A DNA stretch of 15,835 bases from Planctomycetota bacterium (GTDB lineage Bacteria > Planctomycetota > UBA1135 > GCA-002686595). The stretch spans positions 1-15,835 of the forward strand of contig JACKHS010000043.1 of assembly GCA_020638875.1 (NCBI GenBank), given 5' to 3'. Position numbers and translations under genes: made by a program. Under the pieces are notes generated by a model, which was given only the letters and a program-made list of their open reading frames with translations, had not been told where the DNA came from and ran no database searches. This document shows, one piece after another, positions 7,516-13,552 of the stretch; position 1 is the stretch's first letter, and each line of letters starts with the position of its first letter.

Positions 7516-7850
7516 GCTCCGGCCTTCCGCGGGTGCGCGGGCGCCAGCAGGCGCTCGACGATCTCGCCCGCCACGAGCGTGCGTGCGACGATCTCGTCGA
7601 CGTCGTCGAGCGTCACGCCGCGGTACCAGACCCCCTCGGGATAGACCACGGCCGAGATGCCGTCCGCGCAGGCGTCCAGGCAGCCGGCCTTGTTGACGCG
7701 CACGCGTCCCTTGAGGCCCTGCTCGTACGCGGCGACCTTCAGCGCCTCGGCCACCTCGGCGCCGCCCTTGCTCGCGCAGCATCCCTTGGGATGGCCCGGT
7801 TCGCGCGCGTTGATGCAGACGAAGATGTGCCGCTCGAATCGCTGGCTCAT
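7512..7850 (-). CDS. Thioredoxin-like [2Fe-2S] ferredoxin
   Basis: A 112-residue protein of the thioredoxin-fold ferredoxin family (the Aquifex Fd4 / NuoE-like fold). The start strand carries HIFVC12, followed by PKGC24C25, and the second pair lies in AGC57LDAC61. This spacing matches the four cluster ligands of the family; which of C24 and C25 binds is undecided. The segment GISAVVYPEGVWYRGV, typical of the family, follows the last cysteine. It is a cytoplasmic one-electron carrier. The ATG at 7850 lies 40 nt after the PaaG-like crotonase gene and lacks a clear ribosome binding site. Its stop overlaps the acyl-CoA dehydrogenase start by four bases, so the two are probably made in step, which suggests but does not prove that they exchange electrons. 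Confidence 0.9.
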   Translation of the reverse strand: MSQRFERHIFVCINAREPGHPKGCCASKGGAEVAEALKVAAYEQGLKGRVRVNKAGCLDACADGISAVVYPEGVWYRGVTLDDVDEIVARTLVAGEIVERLLAPAHPRKAGA

Positions 7851-7890
7851 GACACGGGGGCTCGGTGCGTCGGGGGTCGGGGGGAGGACG

Positions 7891-8715
7891 TCAGCTCGCG
7901 TCGCCTTCGCCGTGGCGCTTGATCTCGCCCGAGAAGCGCGGGGGACGCTTGGCGACGAAGGCCGCGTGGAAGCGCTTGTGGTCGGGCTGCCGCAGGTGCA
8001 TGGCCTGGGCCAGGGCCTCGATCTCGATGGCCGTGTCGAGGTCGAGCGACCACTCGGCGTCGATCAGGTGCTTGGTGCTGGCGAGCGCCGCGAGCGGACC
8101 CTTCGCGAGGCGTTGTCCGAGCGCCATCGCCGTGGGCAGGCACTCGTCGCGCGGGACGACCTGGTTCGCGAGGCCGTAGCGCTCGGCGGTGGCCGCGTCG
8201 ATCGCGTTGCCGAGCAGCAGCAGCTCGGACGCCCGTCCCTGTCCCACGACGCGCGGCAGCAGGTAGCCGGCGCCCATGTCGGCGCCCGTGAGCCCGACGT
8301 TCGTGAACAGGAACGCGATCTTCGCCGTCTGCGCGAAGACCCGCAGGTCGGACGCGAGCGCGATCACGGCCCCCGCGCCGGCCGCCATGCCGTTCACCGC
8401 GGCCAAGATCGGCTTGCGCAGCTTGCGCATGTTCGCGATGAGCTCGCCGGTCATGCGCGTGAACGCGAGGGTCTCCTCCTCGCTCACCTCGAACAGCCGA
8501 CCGATGATGTCGTGCACGTCGCCGCCGGAACAGAACGCCTTGCCGGCCCCGGTGATCACCACCGCGTGCACCGCGTCGTCGTGCTGCATGGCGGCGAAGC
8601 GGTCGGCGAGCTCGCGGTAGACCTCGAAGGTCAGCGCGTTGTACCGCTCGGGACGGTCGAGGGTGACGAGGCTCACGCCGTCGTCGTCGATCTGCTCGTG
8701 GAAGCTCTCGGGCAT
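7891..8715 (-). CDS. Crotonase-family enzyme, PaaG-like active site
   Basis: A 274-residue crotonase-fold protein, the usual length. ATG 8715 begins the conserved fold after one acidic stretch; the open frame extends 16 codons further to 8763, and neither start has a strong ribosome binding site. The CoA-binding and oxyanion-hole elements are present (AFCSGGD at 60-66; NGMAAGAGA at 108-116). Both catalytic glutamates of classical enoyl-CoA hydratase are absent: V117 replaces the first and N139 the second. Asp146 in the segment GADMGAGYLLPR stands at the same distance from LLPR as the acid/base Asp of PaaG (the ring-1,2-epoxyphenylacetyl-CoA isomerase), and AAGAGA is also as in PaaG. An isomerase role is therefore more likely than simple hydration. 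Similar genes are also known to me from aminobenzoyl-CoA clusters beside acyl-CoA dehydrogenase and SDR genes. Family call firm, reaction inferred. Confidence 0.88.
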   Translation of the reverse strand: MPESFHEQIDDDGVSLVTLDRPERYNALTFEVYRELADRFAAMQHDDAVHAVVITGAGKAFCSGGDVHDIIGRLFEVSEEETLAFTRMTGELIANMRKLRKPILAAVNGMAAGAGAVIALASDLRVFAQTAKIAFLFTNVGLTGADMGAGYLLPRVVGQGRASELLLLGNAIDAATAERYGLANQVVPRDECLPTAMALGQRLAKGPLAALASTKHLIDAEWSLDLDTAIEIEALAQAMHLRQPDHKRFHAAFVAKRPPRFSGEIKRHGEGDAS

Positions 8716-8800
8716 GGTGCGGCGATGGTACCAGCCGGGGGCGTCCGTCCCGAGGGGGCGCACGGGCCCCGCACGGCCCCGCGCATGCCGCGCGGTGGCT

Positions 8801-9580
8801 TCAGCCGAGGACGAGCGCTTCGCCGTGCCGGGCGCCGGGCTGCTCGAGCACCAGGGCGAGCACCGCGTCGGCCACCTCGTCGGGACGCAGGAGCCGTCCG
8901 CCGGGGTTCATCGCCGCCAGCCGGTCGCGTGCCGCGGCCTCGTCGACGCCCGCCACGCGCACGAGGCGCTCGACGGAGCGCGCCACGATGTCGGTGTCCA
9001 CGAAGCCGGGACACACGGCGTTCAGCGTCAGGTCGGCGTCCTTCCAGCGCTGGGCGGCCTCGACCGAGAGCGCGCGGGTCAGTCCCAGCAGCGCGTGCTT
9101 GCTGGCGACGTAGGCCGACGTGTACGCGAAGCCCTCGAGCGCCGCGGTCGAGGCCACGTTCACGACCCGTCCCCAGGCGCGGGAGGCCATCTCGGGCAGG
9201 GCGGCGCGACACAGCGCGAAGGGCGCGCGCAGGTTGAGCTCGAGGGTCTCGTCGAACAGGTCGTCGTGGGTCTTCTCGAGCGGCGCGCTGGGCGCCGTCC
9301 CGGCGTTGTTCACGAGGACGTCGGCGGACACGGCCACGGTCTCGCACAGTTCGGCGAGGTCGTCGCGGTCGAGCAGGTCGACCGCTTCGCAGCCCACGCT
9401 CGACGCGCCGGCGGCACGCGCCTCGTCGGCCACCGCGGCGAGCGCGCGTGCGTTCCGGGCCACGAGGGTGAGCGCCGCACCACGGGCCGCGAGCGCGAGG
9501 GCGACGGCGCGACCGATGCCGCGGCCGGCACCGGTCACGAGCGCGTGGCGTCCGGCGAGGGGGAGCGAGGCGTCGGTCAT
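8801..9580 (-). CDS. Short-chain dehydrogenase/reductase (SDR)
   Basis: A 259-residue classical SDR. It contains the dinucleotide-binding TGAGRGIG (16-23), NNAG (91-94), structural N116, and the catalytic triad S144, Y157, K161 (YVASK). Residue 41-43 (ARN) at the end of the second beta strand, with R42, hints at NADP(H) preference. The PG motif (CPGFVDTDIV) is present near 190-200. The start at ATG 9580 has GGAG 8 nt upstream. Classical SDRs of this type oxidise 3-hydroxyacyl-CoA or reduce ketones; here the catabolic neighbours suggest a hydroxyacyl-CoA or cyclic alcohol substrate. It is separated by 85 bp from the crotonase gene downstream and 81 bp from the 3-hydroxyacyl-CoA dehydrogenase gene upstream, with no strong terminator seen in either gap. 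Confidence 0.93.
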   Translation of the reverse strand: MTDASLPLAGRHALVTGAGRGIGRAVALALAARGAALTLVARNARALAAVADEARAAGASSVGCEAVDLLDRDDLAELCETVAVSADVLVNNAGTAPSAPLEKTHDDLFDETLELNLRAPFALCRAALPEMASRAWGRVVNVASTAALEGFAYTSAYVASKHALLGLTRALSVEAAQRWKDADLTLNAVCPGFVDTDIVARSVERLVRVAGVDEAAARDRLAAMNPGGRLLRPDEVADAVLALVLEQPGARHGEALVLG

Positions 9581-9661
9581 GGGAGGTGCTCCGAGGAGTT
9601 GCGGCGCCGCGCGTCGCTCACGTCGGGTCGCGTGCGTGCGCGGCGCGGCGTCGCGAGGGCC

Positions 9662-10528
9662 TCAGGTGCCGTGGTCGTAGAAGCCCTTGCCGCTCTTCTT
9701 GCCCAGCCGTCCCTCGGCCACCATGCGCCTCAGGATCTCGGGCGGACGGAAGGTCTCGCTGCCGAGTTCGCGGTGCAGGTGCTCGGCGATGGCGAGACGC
9801 ACGTCGAGTCCCACGAGGTCGGTCAGCTCGAGCGGGCCCATCGGATGGCGGTAGCCGAGCTTCATGGCCTTGTCGATGTCGGCCGCCGACGCGACCTCTT
9901 CTTCGACCATGCGCATGGCCTCGAGGCCCAGCAGCACGCCCAGCCGCGAGGTGGCGAAGCCCGGGCTGTCGCGGACCAGGATCGGGTCCTTGCCCAGGCG
10001 CAACGCGAAGGCCACGGCGGCGTCGACCGAGGCCTGCGCGGTCTGCCTGCCGTGCACGATCTCGATCAGCGCCATGGCCGGCACGGGGTTGAAGAAGTGC
10101 AGGCCGATCACGCGCTCGGCCGCGGGGCAGTCCTGCGCGATCGACGCGATCGAGAGCGAGCTCGTGTTGCTGCCCAGCAGCGTGTGCGAGGGACAGGTCT
10201 TGCCGAGGCGCGCGAAGAGCGCGCGCTTGATCTCGATCTTCTCGGGCACGGCCTCGACGACCACGTCGGCGTCCTTCGCCGCACCGTCGAGGTCGGTCGA
10301 CGGACGGATCGCGGCCAGGATGCGCGTGCGCTCGTCGGCGCCCACCTTGCCGCGCGCCACCGCCCTCTCGAGCGAGCTGGCGATGCCGTCGTGCGCGGCC
10401 TTCGCGCGCGCCTCGTCGTTGTCGAGCAGCGTGACGTGGCTGCCGGTGGCGGCCGCGACCTGCGCGATGCCGCGTCCCATGGTGCCCGCGCCCAGCACGA
10501 GGACGTGGTCGAAGCTGAAGTTCGTCAC
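9662..10528 (-). CDS. 3-hydroxyacyl-CoA dehydrogenase (PaaH / 3-hydroxybutyryl-CoA type)
   Basis: A 288-residue single-function enzyme oxidising a (3S)-hydroxyacyl-CoA with NAD+. The start is GTG 10528, overlapping the MDR gene stop as GTGA, with GGGAG 7 nt upstream. The Rossmann motif is G13-A-G15-T-M-G18 with D36 for NAD ribose. Catalytic residues by comparison with the human enzyme: S123 (SNTSS), H144 (GLHFFNP) and E156. The position of the human active-site Asn (in FIVNRLL) is S194 here (GFATSRLG), a variant I associate with a subgroup of bacterial homologues. The C-terminal domain ends with the usual GRLGKKSGKGFYD. It would act after the hydratase encoded two genes upstream. In phenylacetate degradation the same chemistry is PaaH; the sequence does not prove that specific role. 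Confidence 0.93.
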   Translation of the reverse strand: MTNFSFDHVLVLGAGTMGRGIAQVAAATGSHVTLLDNDEARAKAAHDGIASSLERAVARGKVGADERTRILAAIRPSTDLDGAAKDADVVVEAVPEKIEIKRALFARLGKTCPSHTLLGSNTSSLSIASIAQDCPAAERVIGLHFFNPVPAMALIEIVHGRQTAQASVDAAVAFALRLGKDPILVRDSPGFATSRLGVLLGLEAMRMVEEEVASAADIDKAMKLGYRHPMGPLELTDLVGLDVRLAIAEHLHRELGSETFRPPEILRRMVAEGRLGKKSGKGFYDHGT

Positions 10529-11565
10529 GAGGATGCTCCCGGTTGGAGGACGATCTTGCCGAAGACGGAGCGCTCTGCGAGCAGCGCGTGCGCCTCGCGC
10601 ACGGCCTCGAGCGGCAGCACGCGGTCGATCACGGGCCGCAGCAGGCCGCGCGCCACGAGGTCGACGAGGCGCACGAGGTCGCCCCGGCGTCCCATGGTCG
10701 AGCCGAGGATCGACAGGTTCTTGAAGAACACGTGGCGCAGGTCGGCGGTCAGCACGGGACCGGTCGTGGCGCCGCAGGTCACGACCCGTCCGCCGCGGCC
10801 CAGGCAGCGCAGGCTGCCGGGGAAGGTCGCCTCGCCGACGTGCTCGAAGACCACGTCGATGCCCTTGCGTCCCGCGAAGGCCCGCGCGCGCCGGACGAAG
10901 TCGTCGCGCGTGGTGTCGACCACCTCGTCGGCGCCCAGCGCGAGGGCGCGCTCGACCTTCTCGGGCGAGCCGGTGGTCGCGATCACGCGCGCGCCGCGCA
11001 GCTTCGCGATCTGGATCGCGGCCGTGCTCACGCCGGCGCCGGCCGCGTGCACGAGCAGCGTCTCGCCCTCGCGCAGCGCGCAGCGGCGCACGAGCATCTG
11101 CCACGCCGTCAGGAACGTGAGCGGGAACGCCGCGGCCGTCACGAAGTCGAGCGCGTCGGGGATCGGCAGCGCGTTCACCGCCGGCAGCGTGGCGCGCTCG
11201 CGGCAGCCTCCGTCGGACGCCTCGCCGAGCACGCCGTAGCGCGGGCAGAGGTGGTCGTCGCCGTCCTGGCACGCGGGACACAGCCCGCACGAGGTGCCGG
11301 GCGCCGCGAGCACGCGCTGTCCGACCGTGAGGCCGCGCACGGCCGAACCGAGCCCGACGATCTCGCCCGCGAAGTCGCAGCCGGGCACGATCGGCAACGG
11401 GAACGTGTGTCCGGGGACGCCGCGGCGCACCCACGTGTCGAGGTGGTTCAGGCCGATGGCGCGCACGTCGACGAGCACCTCGTCCGGCGCGGGGACGGGC
11501 TCGTCGACGTCGACGAACTGCAGCGCGTCGAGATCGCCGTGCTCGCGGATGACGACCGCCTTCAT
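10525..11565 (-). CDS. Zinc-type MDR oxidoreductase lacking the catalytic zinc site
   Basis: A 346-residue medium-chain dehydrogenase/reductase. The structural-zinc lobe is intact: C93, C96, C99, C107. The nucleotide-binding motif is HAAGAGVSTAAIQIAK near 169-184. The catalytic-zinc ligands are not: the first Cys position is N40 (GLNHLD) and the usual GHE is replaced by G62-C63-D64. Members with this pattern are quinone or enoyl reductases and similar enzymes rather than zinc alcohol dehydrogenases. It could reduce an enoyl-CoA or an alkenal, or act on a ring intermediate, with NADPH. The ATG at 11565 has only a GGGGGT-like ribosome binding site; a 9-bp hairpin lies 22 nt upstream. The 3' end is fused by a GTGA overlap to the 3-hydroxyacyl-CoA dehydrogenase gene. 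Confidence 0.88.
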   Translation of the reverse strand: MKAVVIREHGDLDALQFVDVDEPVPAPDEVLVDVRAIGLNHLDTWVRRGVPGHTFPLPIVPGCDFAGEIVGLGSAVRGLTVGQRVLAAPGTSCGLCPACQDGDDHLCPRYGVLGEASDGGCRERATLPAVNALPIPDALDFVTAAAFPLTFLTAWQMLVRRCALREGETLLVHAAGAGVSTAAIQIAKLRGARVIATTGSPEKVERALALGADEVVDTTRDDFVRRARAFAGRKGIDVVFEHVGEATFPGSLRCLGRGGRVVTCGATTGPVLTADLRHVFFKNLSILGSTMGRRGDLVRLVDLVARGLLRPVIDRVLPLEAVREAHALLAERSVFGKIVLQPGASS

Positions 11566-11586
11566 GCGCCGACCCCCGGACGCGTC

Positions 11587-11608
11587 CGGGGACGCGTGGG
11601 CGTCCCCG
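11587..11608 (-). other. Perfect 9-bp hairpin between the hydratase and MDR genes
   Basis: CGGGGACGC (11587-11595) and GCGTCCCCG (11600-11608) with a 4-nt loop. Next to it is the 10-nt palindrome GGACGCGTCC (11578-11587). The gap is only 73 bp. It could be an internal attenuator, an operator or an mRNA-processing element. No U-tract follows. Confidence 0.5.
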
Positions 11609-11638
11609 TGCCGCCGTGCGACCCGCGAGCGCGCACGC

Positions 11639-12421
11639 TCAGCGACCCTCGAACGCGGGCTTGCGCTTCTCGTTGAAGGCGGCGAAGCCCTCCTTCGCGT
11701 CGCGGCTGCGGAACAGCTGCTGCTGGAGCTCGCGCTCGAGCGCGAGGTGCGAGGCGAAGTCCATCTCGAGGCCGCTCGTCACCGAGCGCTTGATGAGTCC
11801 CACGGCGAGCGAGGCCTTCTTCGGCGGACAGTAGTCCTGCGCGCGCGCCACGACCGCGTCGAGGAAGCCCTCGGCCGGCAGCACGTCGTCGACCAGCCCC
11901 AGCGAGCGCGCCTCGTCGACGCCGAACGTACGCCCGGAGGTCATCAGGTCGATGGCGCGCGAGCGTCCGACGAGACGCGCGAGGCGCGCGGTGCCGCCCG
12001 TGCCGGGCAGCACGCCCAGGGCCACCTCGGGCAGTCCGAACTTCGCCTTGCCGTCCTTGGCCCAGCGCAGGTCGGCGGCCAGGGCCACCTCGAGCCCGCC
12101 GCCCACGGTGTGCCCGTTGAGCGCGGCGATCACGAGCTTCGGCGTCTGCTCGAGCCGGCACAGGGTCTCGTTCGCATGCAGGCAGAAGTTGTACTTCCAC
12201 TCGGGCGTGACGCGCTCGAGCATGGCGATGTCGGCGCCCGCGCAGAAGAACGCGTCGCCCGCGCCTGTGAGCACGATCACGTGCACCGCCTCGTCGAAAC
12301 GTGCGGCCAGGATCGCCTCGTCGAGCTCGCGGTGCATCTCGTGCGAGTAGGCGTTGGCCGGCGGGTTGTCGAGGGTGAGGACGGTCACGCCGCCGTGGCG
12401 GCTCGTCCGGACCAGGCTCAT
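11639..12421 (-). CDS. Enoyl-CoA hydratase (canonical crotonase)
   Basis: A 260-residue crotonase that would add water to a 2-enoyl-CoA. Both catalytic glutamates are present: E111 in GGGLEVAL and E132 in LPEVALGVLPGTGG. The oxyanion-hole segment is FFCAGADI at 58-65. The C-terminal part (AFNEKRKPAFEGR) is typical of PaaF-like hydratases. The start is ATG 12421 with GAGGAG 6 nt upstream. It is the first gene of the minus-strand catabolic run and is divergent from the transporter gene, with 210 bp between the two starts. TAGGAT at 12476-12471 is the best -10 candidate. It contrasts with the other crotonase of the window (7891-8715), which lacks these glutamates, so the two are unlikely to be redundant. 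Confidence 0.94.
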   Translation of the reverse strand: MSLVRTSRHGGVTVLTLDNPPANAYSHEMHRELDEAILAARFDEAVHVIVLTGAGDAFFCAGADIAMLERVTPEWKYNFCLHANETLCRLEQTPKLVIAALNGHTVGGGLEVALAADLRWAKDGKAKFGLPEVALGVLPGTGGTARLARLVGRSRAIDLMTSGRTFGVDEARSLGLVDDVLPAEGFLDAVVARAQDYCPPKKASLAVGLIKRSVTSGLEMDFASHLALERELQQQLFRSRDAKEGFAAFNEKRKPAFEGR

Positions 12422-12470
12422 CGGGCGCTCCTCGGGGGACGCGCGGGATCGGCGCGCGAAAAGGCCCGGC

Positions 12471-12476
12471 ATCCTA
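12471..12476 (-). promoter_or_regulatory. Possible -10 box for the catabolic run
   Basis: Minus-strand TAGGAT (4/6), identical to the -10 candidate of tRNA-His, 50 nt upstream of the hydratase start. No acceptable -35 box lies 16-18 nt further up, so an activator would be needed if this is used. Confidence 0.25.
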
Positions 12477-12551
12477 CGCGATGGGGCGCGCCCTCCGCGA
12501 GCGCCGCCCCGCGCCGGGCGGGCCGGGGACGCAGGGCCGCGCGAAGCGCGC

Positions 12552-12580
12552 GTGACATGGGCCGGCGCGCGTCCAAAGAT
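12552..12580 (+). promoter_or_regulatory. Candidate promoter for the queuosine-precursor transporter
   Basis: GTGACA (12552-12557, 5/6 to TTGACA), an exact 17-nt spacer, then AAAGAT (12575-12580, 3/6). The predicted transcription start near 12587 would leave a leader of about 45 nt. Confidence 0.45.
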
Positions 12581-12601
12581 GGCCGGGACGCGAACCCGGC
12601 C
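12581..12601 (+). other. Perfect 7-bp hairpin at the transporter transcription start
   Basis: GGCCGGG and CCCGGCC around the 7-nt loop ACGCGAA, immediately after the candidate -10 box. As DNA it could be an operator; as RNA it would sit at the 5' end of the leader. It lacks the A-rich tail of a preQ1-I riboswitch. Confidence 0.4.
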
Positions 12602-12620
12602 GACCCGTCCACCCGCCCGC

Positions 12621-12624
12621 GGAG
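12621..12624 (+). promoter_or_regulatory. Ribosome binding site that selects a TTG start
   Basis: GGAG, 7 nt before TTG 12632. No ATG or GTG with a comparable site lies before the first membrane helix. Confidence 0.55.
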
Positions 12625-12631
12625 CCTCCCG

Positions 12632-13552
12632 TTGACCGACGACACCTTCGCCGACGACCACGGCGGCCCCGCGCCCCGGGTGGGGCTGCCCGGACACCCG
12701 CCGCACGCGGTCCCGGAAGTCCCCCAGAGCACCTACGAGCACGGCTACCTCGTGATCGCGTCGCTGTTCATCGCGATGCTCATGCTGACGAACATCATCG
12801 GCACCAAGCTCTTCGCGCTGCCGCTCGACCTGCCCGTGCTGGGCGGCGTCCTGCGCGCGGCGCAGCGTGCGATCGAGTGGCTGCTGCCGGGCGAGGGCGT
12901 CGGCGACTCGCTCACGCTCACCGCGGGCATCGTGACCTACCCGATCACGTTCCTGTGCACCGACATCGTGTCGGAGGTCTACGGACGGCGCCGGGCCGAC
13001 CGCATGGTCGTGCTGGGCTTCGCCGCGTCGGTGCTCATGCTGGGCTGCCTGTGGATGGGCAAGTCGCTGCCGCCGTCCGACTTCTGGACCGTGCCCGAGC
13101 GCCTGACCGGCGCGTTCCACCCGGACGTCCTGGCGGTGGGGGCCGACGGCACGAGCTACGGCACGGCCCAGGCGGCCCAGGCGGCCTACGCGTTCACCTT
13201 CGACGCGCCCGGCGTGCTGCTGTTCGCGTCGATGCTGGCGTACCTCGTCGCGCAGCTCGTCGACAACCGGCTGTTCCACTTCTGGCGCGGGCTGACCAAG
13301 GGCCGGCACCTGTGGTTCCGCAACAATGCCTCCACGACGATCTCGCAGCTCGTCGACACGGCCATCGTGAACGGCATCTTCCTGCGCTTCTACTTCGAGA
13401 TGGAGTGGCCGCGCATCCTGGGCATCATCCTGGCCGTGTACGCGGTGAAGTTCCTGCTCGCGCTGGCCGACACGCCGCTCTGCTACCTGGGCGTGTGGTG
13501 GGTCGGACGCTACGCCCGCGCGTCCCGGGTCAGCCCGCGCTGCGCAGGGTGA
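12632..13552 (+). CDS. yhhQ: Queuosine precursor transporter (YhhQ family)
   Basis: A 306-residue polytopic inner-membrane protein of the YhhQ/DUF165 family, which takes up queuosine precursors (preQ0/preQ1) for modification of G34 in GUN tRNAs. The family signature TDIVSEVYGRR is at 110-120, and the second conserved element RNNASTTISQLVDT is at 230-243. About six hydrophobic segments are visible, the first at 39-57 (YLVIASLFIAMLMLTNIIG) and the last near 275-300. It is longer than the roughly 220-residue E. coli protein because of a Pro-rich polar N-terminus (1-34) and inserted loops at about 64-92 and 145-187. The start is TTG 12632, chosen by the GGAG site. It is the only plus-strand gene here, divergent from the hydratase, and its last 23 bp overlap the 3' end of the Nudix gene. 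The family call is confident; the exact start is less so. Confidence 0.9.
   Translation: MTDDTFADDHGGPAPRVGLPGHPPHAVPEVPQSTYEHGYLVIASLFIAMLMLTNIIGTKLFALPLDLPVLGGVLRAAQRAIEWLLPGEGVGDSLTLTAGIVTYPITFLCTDIVSEVYGRRRADRMVVLGFAASVLMLGCLWMGKSLPPSDFWTVPERLTGAFHPDVLAVGADGTSYGTAQAAQAAYAFTFDAPGVLLFASMLAYLVAQLVDNRLFHFWRGLTKGRHLWFRNNASTTISQLVDTAIVNGIFLRFYFEMEWPRILGIILAVYAVKFLLALADTPLCYLGVWWVGRYARASRVSPRCAG

Noticed and set aside
7891..8715. Annotation as an ordinary enoyl-CoA hydratase
   Set aside because: Both catalytic glutamates are replaced (V117, N139), so a hydratase label would mislead.
8639..11239. 866-residue plus-strand open frame
   Set aside because: Antisense across four well-supported minus-strand enzyme genes; no recognisable domain.
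12581..12631. preQ1 riboswitch in the yhhQ leader
   Set aside because: Only a GC-rich hairpin is present; the A-rich tail and conserved loop residues of the preQ1-I aptamer are missing and the leader is too short for the larger classes.
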